From PALSA-1316 sp964499365 (GTDB lineage: Bacteria; Nitrospirota; Thermodesulfovibrionia; Thermodesulfovibrionales; UBA6898), in contig CAZCKU010000016.1 in NCBI GenBank assembly GCA_964499365.1, positions 40,550 through 104,549 on the forward strand: 64,000 bases of DNA. The letters run 5' to 3'. Position numbers and translations under genes: made by a program. This document shows positions 25,759-32,548 of the stretch, one piece after another. The notes beneath the pieces were generated by a model. That model was not told where the DNA came from. It was given only the letters and a program-made list of their open reading frames with translations, and made no database searches. Every line of letters starts with the position of its first letter. Within the stretch, counting starts at the first letter, position 1.

Positions 25759-26236
25759 ACTTTCCCCTCGTCTTTTTCAGATAGTCGATATGCTTCTGCT
25801 CCTGTTCCATCATCTCGCTGAATACAGCGCGGGCGTTCCCGTCGGCAGCCCCTTCCGAAAGCCTCCGGTAGAGGTTATACGCCTTGGATTCTATGTCAAG
25901 GGCTATGGTATAGGCCCCGGCATCGTCGGCGAAGCTGAACGTCTCGATCTTCGCCTCCAGGTCCCTGACCGGGATTCCGGCCTCGGTCATCGGAGCGTCA
26001 GCCTTTGCCTGGAACGCTTCAAAACCTTCAACATCAAGGTCGCCCTGTATCGACTGATAGAGAAACTGGATGAACGCCATATGCTTTTCTTCCCAGACCG
26101 TGAGGTCCTGGAACATCTTCCGGGCCTCAGGGCTTGCGGCCTTAGCCGCTGCCTGGGTGTAAAAGATGTTCGTCCCCTTCTCCATTAAAAAGGCCTCGAT
26201 AAGCGCTTGCAGCAGGTCTTCCTTGCCTGTCATCAT
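25751..26236 (-). CDS. Ferritin-like / rubrerythrin-type di-iron protein
   Basis: 161 aa from the ATG at 26236 (AAAGGAGTG upstream); the longer frame to 26344 runs into an inverted repeat and looks non-coding. Pairs of EXXH motifs typical of di-iron four-helix bundles are visible: WEEKHMAFI (near 50) and EQEQKHIDYL (near 145), with supporting Glu in IEAFLMEKGTNIFY and LDIESKAYNLYRRL. There is no C-terminal rubredoxin domain, so an erythrin-like form. Known relatives reduce peroxide. It overlaps the fumarase alpha gene, suggesting protection of, or co-regulation with, the oxygen-sensitive enzyme. Confidence 0.85.
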   Translation of the reverse strand: MMTGKEDLLQALIEAFLMEKGTNIFYTQAAAKAASPEARKMFQDLTVWEEKHMAFIQFLYQSIQGDLDVEGFEAFQAKADAPMTEAGIPVRDLEAKIETFSFADDAGAYTIALDIESKAYNLYRRLSEGAADGNARAVFSEMMEQEQKHIDYLKKTRGKFA

Positions 26237-26264
26237 AAATGAACACTCCTTTATTGTCGGTCTC

Positions 26265-26383
26265 GTAAAAAGTCCGTATGCGGTGTTGCGCGTCGAAACT
26301 CCCATTGCCACGAACGGGGCGACGTACCAGGACATACGCCTCATCCCTCATTTCCTGCGCGCCCTGCCTCCGGGGCTTTTTAC
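26265..26383. repeat. Intergenic inverted-repeat element
   Basis: GTAAAAAG (26265-26272) and CTTTTTAC (26376-26383) are exact complements about 119 bp apart, extended by near-complementary TCC/GGGG. It occupies much of the 372-bp gap between the divergent ferritin-like and regulator genes. No gene is seen inside. The rest of the gap (26384-26573) shows no clear feature. Confidence 0.45.
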
Positions 26384-26573
26384 AAACCCGTCTGGTTTAT
26401 ACTCCATTATTCGCCCTCGCTCGAGATCGTTCTTTTTGGGCTGCTTCGGTACGGTCTGTCAAAAGGGCACCCGGGCCTATGTTATGATTTTACCATAATG
26501 CCGCCGGAATGTTGTCTGCTATTGCCGGACGGCTGCTGCCAAAATTAACCTAATAAACAAATTAATATATATA

Positions 26574-26602
26574 TTTACAAAAAAAGTTATTTATGGTATC
26601 TT
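26574..26602 (+). promoter_or_regulatory. Sigma-70 promoter placing the start codon at +1
   Basis: TTTACA (26574-26579), a 17-bp spacer and TATCTT (26597-26602). Only 6 bp separate the -10 from the ATG at 26609, and no ribosome-binding site exists, so a leaderless mRNA is predicted. Confidence 0.5.
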
Positions 26603-26608
26603 GTTTCC

Positions 26609-27247
26609 ATGGATTTCACGATAGACGACAACTCGACCCGCAAGAATATCATCCAGCGCCTGAAGAAGACCGGAGGCATGACGATCGAGGAACTGAGCCG
26701 CCAGATCAATATCACGCCGATGGGTGTGCGGCAGCACCTGCTCTCACTCGAAAAAAAAGGGGTGGTCAGCTATATCGCCAGGAGGCAGGGAATCGGGAGG
26801 CCCGGTTTTATATACATGCTGACCGAGGCTGCAGACGATTTTTTCCCGAACACCTATGACGACTTTTCGCTTGAAGTGCTGCGGGACATCAAAAAACATG
26901 ACGGCCCCCGGAAGGTCGAACAGATTTTCGGCTGGAGAAAAGACCGGATGCTGAGCATGTACCGCAATGCCCTCTCCGGCCGGGAGGGTATCGACGATAC
27001 GCTGAACGGGCTGAAGCAGGTTCTCGAGAGCCAAGGCCATTTCATCGAACTCAGCAGGAATAACGGGGAGTACATCCTCAAGAATTTTCACTGCCCGATC
27101 GGAAAGATCGCCTCGGAGTTCAGTGAAGCGTGCAAGGTCGAACTGCAGATGTACAAGGAACTTCTCGGGAAGAACGTGACCCGGGAGCATACACTCTCGG
27201 ACGGCAGCATCTGCTGTCTCTATATCATCCCCGCAGCACGGAATTAG
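26609..27247 (+). CDS. SufR-like winged-helix regulator with C-terminal cysteines
   Basis: 212 aa. The N-terminus is a winged helix-turn-helix of the DeoR/ArsR kind (TRKNIIQRLKKTGGMTIEELSRQINITPMGVRQHLLSLEKKG is the span; key part TPMGVRQHLLSL). The C-terminus has the cysteine pattern of SufR-type iron-sulfur regulators: NFHCPIG, then EACKVE and SICCLYII. Known: SufR holds an Fe-S cluster and represses Fe-S assembly genes. Inference: a redox- or cluster-sensing regulator. It is divergent from the ferritin-like/fumarase operon, its most likely neighbouring target. Probably translated from a leaderless mRNA. Confidence 0.8.
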   Translation: MDFTIDDNSTRKNIIQRLKKTGGMTIEELSRQINITPMGVRQHLLSLEKKGVVSYIARRQGIGRPGFIYMLTEAADDFFPNTYDDFSLEVLRDIKKHDGPRKVEQIFGWRKDRMLSMYRNALSGREGIDDTLNGLKQVLESQGHFIELSRNNGEYILKNFHCPIGKIASEFSEACKVELQMYKELLGKNVTREHTLSDGSICCLYIIPAARN

Positions 27248-27262
27248 TCTCTTTTCCTCGTT

Positions 27263-28405
27263 TCACTTCTTTGCGTAAGCCTCCAGTGCCTCCAGCAGTT
27301 TCTCGATCTGCGCACCGGTGTGTGCGGCCGTAACCGTAAGCCTGATCCTGGGCTCGGGAACCGTCGGGGGGCGTATTGCCGGGGCATAAATTCCCCTGCC
27401 GAAAAGGTATGCCGACAGAGCCAGCGTCTTCCTGAGCGTGCCAATCCGGACCGGGACGATCGGCGTCTCACTGCCCATACTGTCAAGGCCCAAAGCCTCA
27501 AGACCGGTGGCCAGGTGCAGCCTGTTCTCCATAAGTCCGTATACCAGCGTACGGTCCCTGCTGACGAGCCGGAGGGCTGCGAGTGACGCCGCAACAACCG
27601 GGGCCGGCAGCGCCGTCGAGAAGATGAAGCTCCTCGAGGTGTTCAGCAGCCAGGCCATCATCCCGCTGCTGCCTGCGGCAAAGCCGCCGAAGGTACCGAG
27701 GGCCTTCGAAAAGGTACCCATCTGGATGATCCATGGCTCCGGCTTTATTCTGAAATGCTCCAGGCTCCCCCTGCCCCTGCCGAGCACCCCTGTCCCGTGG
27801 GCATCGTCTATATAGAGGATAGCCCCATATGTTTTCGCAACAGAGGCAAGGTCTGCCAGCGGCGCTATGTCTCCGTCCATGCTGAAGACCGAATCGGTAA
27901 TAATGATCCTGCGGCGGGCTCCGGCCTTTTCCCTGAGCAGGGATTCGAGATGCGCGACGTCCCGGTGGCGGAAGATATGCTTTTCAGCCCGGCTCAGCCT
28001 GCAGCCGTCGACGATGCTCGCATGGTTGAGGGCATCGCTGAATACGGCGTCTCCCCCGGCCGCGATCGCCGGGATGATGCCGGTGTTGGCTGCGTAGCCT
28101 GAATTGAAGACGAGCGCTGCCTCGGCACCTTTGAACGCAGCCACTGCTTTTTCCAATCGCTCATGGATTACCGTTCCCCCGGCAAGAAGCCGGGACGCGC
28201 CCGCGCCGAACCCGAAACGGTCCGCAGCCTCCCGGGCCGCCCTGACAACATCAGGGTGCGCCGCAAGGCCGAGATAGTCGTTCGAGCCAAAATTGATATA
28301 TCTCCTGCCCCGGATCGAAATGACCGGCCCCTGGCCCGATGACCGTGACAGGAGATGCCGCAGGAGGTCCTGCTTTTTCAGGGCTGCGAGTTCTCTTTCG
28401 AACAT
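27263..28405 (-). CDS. bioF: 8-amino-7-oxononanoate synthase
   Basis: 380 aa PLP enzyme of the alpha-oxoamine synthase family. It joins pimeloyl thioester and L-alanine in biotin synthesis. Motifs: FGSNDYLGLA, GAGASRLLAGG, the IDDAHGTGVLG aspartate region and the lysine-bearing TFSKALGTFGG. Close relatives (glycine C-acetyltransferase, serine palmitoyltransferase) share these motifs, but length and sequence fit BioF best. No other bio gene is in the window. It converges on the regulator gene with only 15 bp between their stops. Confidence 0.9.
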   Translation of the reverse strand: MFERELAALKKQDLLRHLLSRSSGQGPVISIRGRRYINFGSNDYLGLAAHPDVVRAAREAADRFGFGAGASRLLAGGTVIHERLEKAVAAFKGAEAALVFNSGYAANTGIIPAIAAGGDAVFSDALNHASIVDGCRLSRAEKHIFRHRDVAHLESLLREKAGARRRIIITDSVFSMDGDIAPLADLASVAKTYGAILYIDDAHGTGVLGRGRGSLEHFRIKPEPWIIQMGTFSKALGTFGGFAAGSSGMMAWLLNTSRSFIFSTALPAPVVAASLAALRLVSRDRTLVYGLMENRLHLATGLEALGLDSMGSETPIVPVRIGTLRKTLALSAYLFGRGIYAPAIRPPTVPEPRIRLTVTAAHTGAQIEKLLEALEAYAKK

Positions 28406-28431
28406 GTGATTATCTTACCGTTTTTTGGGCA

Positions 28432-28463
28432 ATAAAAAGGACGGGCAGGCCCATCCTTTTTAT
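28432..28463 (-). terminator. Intrinsic terminator after the 27-aa gene
   Basis: ATAAAAAGGA (28432-28441) and TCCTTTTTAT (28454-28463) are perfect complements with an inner GGGC-AG-GCCC stem; it gives a T-run on either strand. It lies 20 bp after the 27-aa gene. Confidence 0.85.
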
Positions 28464-28482
28464 GAAATTCAATTGCGAATGC

Positions 28483-28566
28483 TTACTTCTTGGTCGTCTT
28501 CTTGGCAGCAGGCTTTGCAGCAGTCTTCTTCGCCGTGCCGCACGGACCCTTTGATTTGCAGGCCAT
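28483..28566 (-). CDS. 27-aa Lys/Ala-rich peptide with Cys-rich N-terminus
   Basis: ATG at 28566 preceded by a near-ideal CAAGGAGGAATGAC site; stop TAA at 28483; own terminator 20 bp later. The peptide begins MACKSKGPCGTAKK and ends in a tail of repeated AAK/TTKK units that resembles histone H1 or HU-like basic tails. Two cysteines (C3, C9) could bind metal or form a disulfide. The intact translation and termination signals argue for a real gene. I know no family; nucleic-acid binding is a guess from the tail. Confidence 0.72.
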   Translation of the reverse strand: MACKSKGPCGTAKKTAAKPAAKKTTKK

Positions 28567-28719
28567 GTCATTCCTCCTTGTCCAGGATTTACACGATTTA
28601 TGGTTTCACAATATCAGAATTGCCCCTGACTGTCAAATACAAAGTGCATACAGAATCGGGTACAATAGCTCAGTATTTCAGCATACGCGATCAAATGCAA
28701 TATCCGGGAGGCGGCACCG

Positions 28720-29016
28720 ATGAAGACATGCGGACTATGCAGAAAAGAGATAGAGACCGACAAGTATTTTTCGAGGAAGGCGGTCTGTCCCACATGCGGG
28801 GGAGACCTGCATATCTGCCTGAACTGCAGGTTCTATTCAGACAAGGCCCATAACAAATGCCTTGAGCCAAAGGCCGAGTTCCAGCGGTCCCGCGACAGGG
28901 CCAACTTCTGCGACTTCTTCGCGTTCAGGGAGGGAGCAGCGCCGGCCTCCCCAGGGGGCCCAGGGTCGGACAGGGACGCTGCCCGCAAGGCCCTGGACGA
29001 CCTCTTCAGGAAATAG
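28720..29016 (+). CDS. Small zinc-ribbon protein of unknown function
   Basis: 98 aa. Cysteine pairs: CGLC at the start, CPTCGGDLHICLNC in the middle (two CxxC units around a DLHICLNC motif), then C in HNKCLEP and NFCDFF. This arrangement occurs in conserved hypothetical proteins of Geobacter-like and Nitrospirota genomes. The tail ends AARKALDDLFRK, a short amphipathic helix. GGGAGGCGG precedes the ATG. It converges on the antiporter gene with 6 bp between stops. Confidence 0.8.
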   Translation: MKTCGLCRKEIETDKYFSRKAVCPTCGGDLHICLNCRFYSDKAHNKCLEPKAEFQRSRDRANFCDFFAFREGAAPASPGGPGSDRDAARKALDDLFRK

Positions 29017-29022
29017 GGTTCA

Positions 29023-30045
29023 TCAGCGGAATATCAGTACCGCGGCATAGACCAGATACAGTCCGCCTCCGAGGAGCATCGCGCCGGGGTGAATGCGCTT
29101 CAGGAGCAGGATCGAACCCATCATAATCAGCGCCGACACCATCGCCAGGGTGGTTGAGAAAAGCGCCATGCCGGTCAGGTTCCAGTCCGTAGAGAGGAGT
29201 CCGACCGAAACCGGGAAGGTCGCCTGAAAGACCATCGCCCCGGTTATATTCCCCATCGCCAGGGTGTCCCTCCCCTTCCAGGTCCAGCTGACGCTGTTGA
29301 ACTTCTCCGGAAGCTCGGTCGCAACCGGCGCCAGCAGCAGGGAAAAAAGCAGCGGGTTCATGCCGAACTGCCTCGAGATATGCTCCAGGCTCTGGACAAA
29401 GGTATGGGCGCCCTTCACCATCACCGCCAGAGACACCAGCACCTGTATCAGGATTATCATCAGCGAGGGGTGGTCTCCGCTGCCGGGACCCTTGAAGCGC
29501 CTGACTATTCTCCAGAGATACATATGTTCGTGCTCTTCAGCCATACCGGCGCTCTCTCCCCTGAAGGTCATCCAGGCGTAGACGATATACCCGAGGACCA
29601 GCAGGACGGCTATCGGAACAAGCGATCCCTTTCCCGCAAGCAGGGGGACGATGACGGCGGCCGAATACATCGCGAGAAAAAATATGATGTCCCGCTTGAC
29701 CGAATGGACCTCGACGTTCAGGACAAAGGCCCGCCTCTTCAGCAGCGCAGAGACCGACACCGTGAGTCCGACAAGAAAGAAAGCCAGGGTCGAGAGCATG
29801 AACGGCGCCCCGAGAATAGCGCCGACACCGATCTCCTTTGCCGATTCACCGCCATAGAGGAATATCGCGACAATCGGGAGGATCGTCTCGGGAAGGGCAG
29901 TACCGACGGCGGCAAAGATACTGCCGACGACTGCCTGGGAAAAGGAAAAATGCCGGCCGAAGGCCTCGATCCCGTTCGTGAAGAACTCTGCCGCACATAG
30001 AATCAGGACAAGTCCGGCCAGGAGCAGGAGTCCCTGCATCAGCAC
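29023..30045 (-). CDS. Sodium/calcium exchanger family membrane protein
   Basis: 340 aa, about ten TM helices in two related halves, the plan of CaCA antiporters. The alpha-repeat motifs are visible: GTALPETILPIVAIF...GAILGAPFMLS in the first half and APVATELPEKFNS...GNITGAMVFQA in the second, with the conserved acidic residues (PE, PE). Known role: Ca2+ (or other cation) extrusion in exchange for Na+ or H+. GTG start at 30045, 10 bp after the Usp gene on the same strand. Confidence 0.88.
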   Translation of the reverse strand: MLMQGLLLLAGLVLILCAAEFFTNGIEAFGRHFSFSQAVVGSIFAAVGTALPETILPIVAIFLYGGESAKEIGVGAILGAPFMLSTLAFFLVGLTVSVSALLKRRAFVLNVEVHSVKRDIIFFLAMYSAAVIVPLLAGKGSLVPIAVLLVLGYIVYAWMTFRGESAGMAEEHEHMYLWRIVRRFKGPGSGDHPSLMIILIQVLVSLAVMVKGAHTFVQSLEHISRQFGMNPLLFSLLLAPVATELPEKFNSVSWTWKGRDTLAMGNITGAMVFQATFPVSVGLLSTDWNLTGMALFSTTLAMVSALIMMGSILLLKRIHPGAMLLGGGLYLVYAAVLIFR

Positions 30046-30055
30046 CGCATCAGCC

Positions 30056-30928
30056 TCAGTGTATGACCAGTACCGGACAGGGTGACGACTTCAGGACCTG
30101 TTCGGTGGTGCTGCCAATGAGCATACCCTGGAGGTAGGAGAGGCCGCGCGCGCCAAGCACTACCAGGTCCGTCCCCCGCCCGGCTGCAAGGGAAGAAATC
30201 ACCTCGCCGGGGTTGCCATGGAAGATCTCCCCCGCCTTTTCAAGGCCAAGGCCGTCGCAGAAGGTCTTCATGGTGGACGCAGCCTCGGCGCGCATCAGTT
30301 CATCAAACCGTTCACGGTCTTCGTCGTCCATATTGCTCCAGACCATCCACTTCTTCTTTATCAGGTGAGACGGTATGACATTGATGACGTCGAGCTCCGC
30401 AGAAAAGGCCCTGGCATACTGCAGGGCAAGGGTGGCAGCCTTTCTGGAATTCTCGGAGAAATCGACCGGGCAGAGAATTCTCCTGATCTGCACCGACCCG
30501 ACGGAGGGCTGCTCCGCGGCATTCGTCCTGATGACGAGCATCGGGGCCCGCAGGGACATGACCAGCCGTTCGGAACTGCTCGGCCGGAGAAGGTGGGACT
30601 TGTAGCCGATCACCAGCAGCTCAACAGGCTCGTCCTCAAGGACCGCGGTAAAGGACTCATGAAGCCGCCCCAGCACGATCCGGGTGTCCGCCTCGATCCC
30701 CGCACCCGTCAGCATCCCCTTCCAGCGCAGCATCGCGGCTTCTTCCTTCTTCTTTTCCTCTTCGATATACGAAGACAGATAGGTCGGCGGGGTAAGGAGA
30801 TAATCGATGACATACAGAAGCCGCACCGGCACCCTGAAGGCACCGGCAAAGAATGCAGCATAGGCAACAACCTGCTCTGTTGCAGGGCCAAGGTCAATGC
30901 CGCAGACGATCATCTTACGGGAGGTCAT
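30056..30928 (-). CDS. Tandem universal stress protein
   Basis: 290 aa made of two Usp domains. The first begins KMIVCGIDLGPATEQVV and has weak nucleotide-binding motifs; the second begins RRILCPVDFSENSRKAATLA and ends with GARGLSYLQGMLIGSTTEQVL, the G-x2-G-x9-GS ATP-binding pattern. It overlaps the thiamine-binding gene by 4 bp (ATGA) and is followed by the antiporter, so the three form an operon. Confidence 0.9.
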   Translation of the reverse strand: MTSRKMIVCGIDLGPATEQVVAYAAFFAGAFRVPVRLLYVIDYLLTPPTYLSSYIEEEKKKEEAAMLRWKGMLTGAGIEADTRIVLGRLHESFTAVLEDEPVELLVIGYKSHLLRPSSSERLVMSLRAPMLVIRTNAAEQPSVGSVQIRRILCPVDFSENSRKAATLALQYARAFSAELDVINVIPSHLIKKKWMVWSNMDDEDRERFDELMRAEAASTMKTFCDGLGLEKAGEIFHGNPGEVISSLAAGRGTDLVVLGARGLSYLQGMLIGSTTEQVLKSSPCPVLVIH

Positions 30929-31230
30929 TTACTGAGGGCTTTCCCCAACTTCTTCTCGACAGAGCGCACCTTTGCGGTAATCATATCCGACCGGCCCTTG
31001 CGGTCATCGATCAGAATCCGGGTCAGCACCCTCTCCTCGTGCCGTCTCATGGCACCATGACATTTCTTGATCAGGCCGAACACCTGGTTCCAGCTGCCTT
31101 CGACAACCGTACCCATCGGGTTCACTTTATAGGGAAGACCGCTTGCGGCCACAATGCTCAGAATCTCTGCCACCTCGCTGCTTATACTGCTCCCCGCACC
31201 TATCGGGACAATACTGAACTCAACCAGCAT
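30925..31230 (-). CDS. MTH1187/YkoF-type thiamine-binding protein (DUF77)
   Basis: 101 aa from the ATG at 31230 (GGGAGGTGCTT upstream). Motifs: MLVEFSIVPIGAGSSIS at the start, YKVNPMGTVVEGSWNQVF, then CHGAMRRHEERVLTRILIDDR.GR. The family folds as a ferredoxin-like tetramer; some members bind thiamine or hydroxymethylpyrimidine. First gene of the operon with Usp and antiporter; the link between them is unclear. Confidence 0.88.
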   Translation of the reverse strand: MLVEFSIVPIGAGSSISSEVAEILSIVAASGLPYKVNPMGTVVEGSWNQVFGLIKKCHGAMRRHEERVLTRILIDDRKGRSDMITAKVRSVEKKLGKALSK

Positions 31231-31306
31231 AAGCACCTCCCTTTCGTTTGCATTGCACGGACGCATCCTGAAACTTCAGACAAAGGATAGCAGACGCGGG
31301 ACACAA

Positions 31307-31341
31307 AATAAAGGGGCAGCCAGAATGGCTGTCCCTTTATT
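31307..31341 (-). terminator. Intrinsic terminator after HU
   Basis: AATAAAGGGGCAGCC and GGCTGTCCCTTTATT pair around AGAAT, with one G-T wobble. On the minus strand it is followed by TTTATTTTG-like sequence. It could serve both strands. Confidence 0.8.
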
Positions 31342-31393
31342 ATTTTATACTCCCCTTAACGGCGTTGTCCGGGATTTTACGGACAGTGTCAGT

Positions 31394-31669
31394 CTATTTC
31401 TTTACCGCGTCTTTTAAGGTCTTGCCGGCAGTAAATTTCGGAGTCTTGGCAGCCGGGATACTGATAACCTGCCCGGTTCTCGGGTTGCGTCCTTTTCTGG
31501 CCTTTCTCTTCGTTACCGCAAAGGTCCCGAAGCCGACGATCGTCACCTTCTGCCCCTTCTTCAGGGCAGCCTTGATCGAATCCAGGGTTGCATCGAACGC
31601 CCTTCCGGCATCTGCCTTGCTGAGACCGGCCCCTGCCGCGATCTTGTCAATAAGTTCTGTCTTTGTCAT
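31394..31669 (-). CDS. hup: HU-family DNA-binding protein
   Basis: 91 aa from the ATG at 31669 (MTKTELIDKIAAGAGLSKAD), after GGGGGGAAAAT. The HU signature GFGTFAVTKRKARKGRNPRT is complete, with the DNA-contacting beta-arm proline at RNPRTG. Bends and compacts DNA as a dimer. A strong promoter lies upstream and a terminator downstream, so it is monocistronic. Confidence 0.95.
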   Translation of the reverse strand: MTKTELIDKIAAGAGLSKADAGRAFDATLDSIKAALKKGQKVTIVGFGTFAVTKRKARKGRNPRTGQVISIPAAKTPKFTAGKTLKDAVKK

Positions 31670-31715
31670 ATTTTCCCCCCTTTCCTGATTTAGTAGATAT
31701 GATGCGACTGGATTA

Positions 31716-31744
31716 ACAGTATCAAGAACCTCCGATTTTGTCAA
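31716..31744 (-). promoter_or_regulatory. Sigma-70 promoter of the HU gene
   Basis: On the minus strand: TTGACA (31744-31739), a 17-bp spacer, then TACTGT (31721-31716). Perfect -35, weaker -10, about 47 bp before the ATG. Confidence 0.6.
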
Positions 31745-31857
31745 GCCCAAAAAGGCCATTAATCAGGTGTCTACAGAGGAATCAGGCTCCCCCAGGACAG
31801 GAAACGGCACGGCAGCATGAAAGTCTCGGGGCCGGCCGCATCTGGTATAATGGTGCC

Positions 31858-32397
31858 ATGCACGAAATTGAGGTGAAGATACTCGAGGTAGACGCGGCAG
31901 CTGTTGCCGGAAAACTGATAGCCCTCGGCGCGCGGAAGACCTTTGACGACGAAATCCACGCCCTGTACTACGACACGGCAGACCGTGCGCTGCGAGGACG
32001 CAGAACAACCCTCCGGCTCAGAAAAGAAGGCAGCAGCGCGGTCCTCGCCGTCAAAAAGGACATCAGCGACACGGGGGCAAAGGTCCGGGAAGAACAGGAG
32101 GTCAGGGTCTCCGACTTTGCGGCCATGCGGTCGCTGCTTGAAGCCCTGGGGATGGGGGTCTGGCTCGAGATGAAAAAACACCGGGTATCCTATGAACTCT
32201 CCGGCCTCCATTTTGAATTTGACCGGTATGAAGGTGCATACGCGTATATCCCGGAATTCCTGGAGATCGAGGGGCCCTCGCTCGACGTTATCCACGATTA
32301 TGCCGGCCTCCTGGGGTTTACGGCCGGGGACTGCCTGCCGTGGGACGCTGTCGAGCTTGCACGCCACTACGCCGGACGCAGCAGCAGTGCCGGATAA
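31858..32397 (+). CDS. CYTH-domain protein (class IV adenylate cyclase / triphosphatase-like)
   Basis: 179 aa from the ATG at 31858. The N-terminal MHEIEVKIL holds the ExExK motif that binds triphosphate and metal. Further charged strand motifs follow: RTTLRLRKEG, AVKKD, REEQEVRV, HRVSYELSGLHFEFDRYEG and FLEIEG, lining the tunnel. Known CYTH enzymes are adenylate cyclase CyaB, thiamine triphosphatase or inorganic triphosphatase; the CyaB-like spacing is close but the activity cannot be fixed by eye. Stands alone between HU and the LPS genes. Confidence 0.85.
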   Translation: MHEIEVKILEVDAAAVAGKLIALGARKTFDDEIHALYYDTADRALRGRRTTLRLRKEGSSAVLAVKKDISDTGAKVREEQEVRVSDFAAMRSLLEALGMGVWLEMKKHRVSYELSGLHFEFDRYEGAYAYIPEFLEIEGPSLDVIHDYAGLLGFTAGDCLPWDAVELARHYAGRSSSAG

Positions 32398-32548
32398 CAC
32401 ACCCGTATCCACCGTGGCCATGACGGGGATGATTGACACCGGGACACCGCCCCGGCTTTATATTCTTCCGTCTCCTGCATTATAATGTTTCTTTGGTTCC
32501 CCAGACACAGGCGCACGCAGAGGACAATATAATAAGGGAGGCCGTTTT

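Noticed and set aside
26237..26344. N-terminal extension of the ferritin-like gene to an upstream start
   Set aside because: The added codons overlap an intergenic inverted repeat, and a ribosome-binding site stands before the ATG at 26236.
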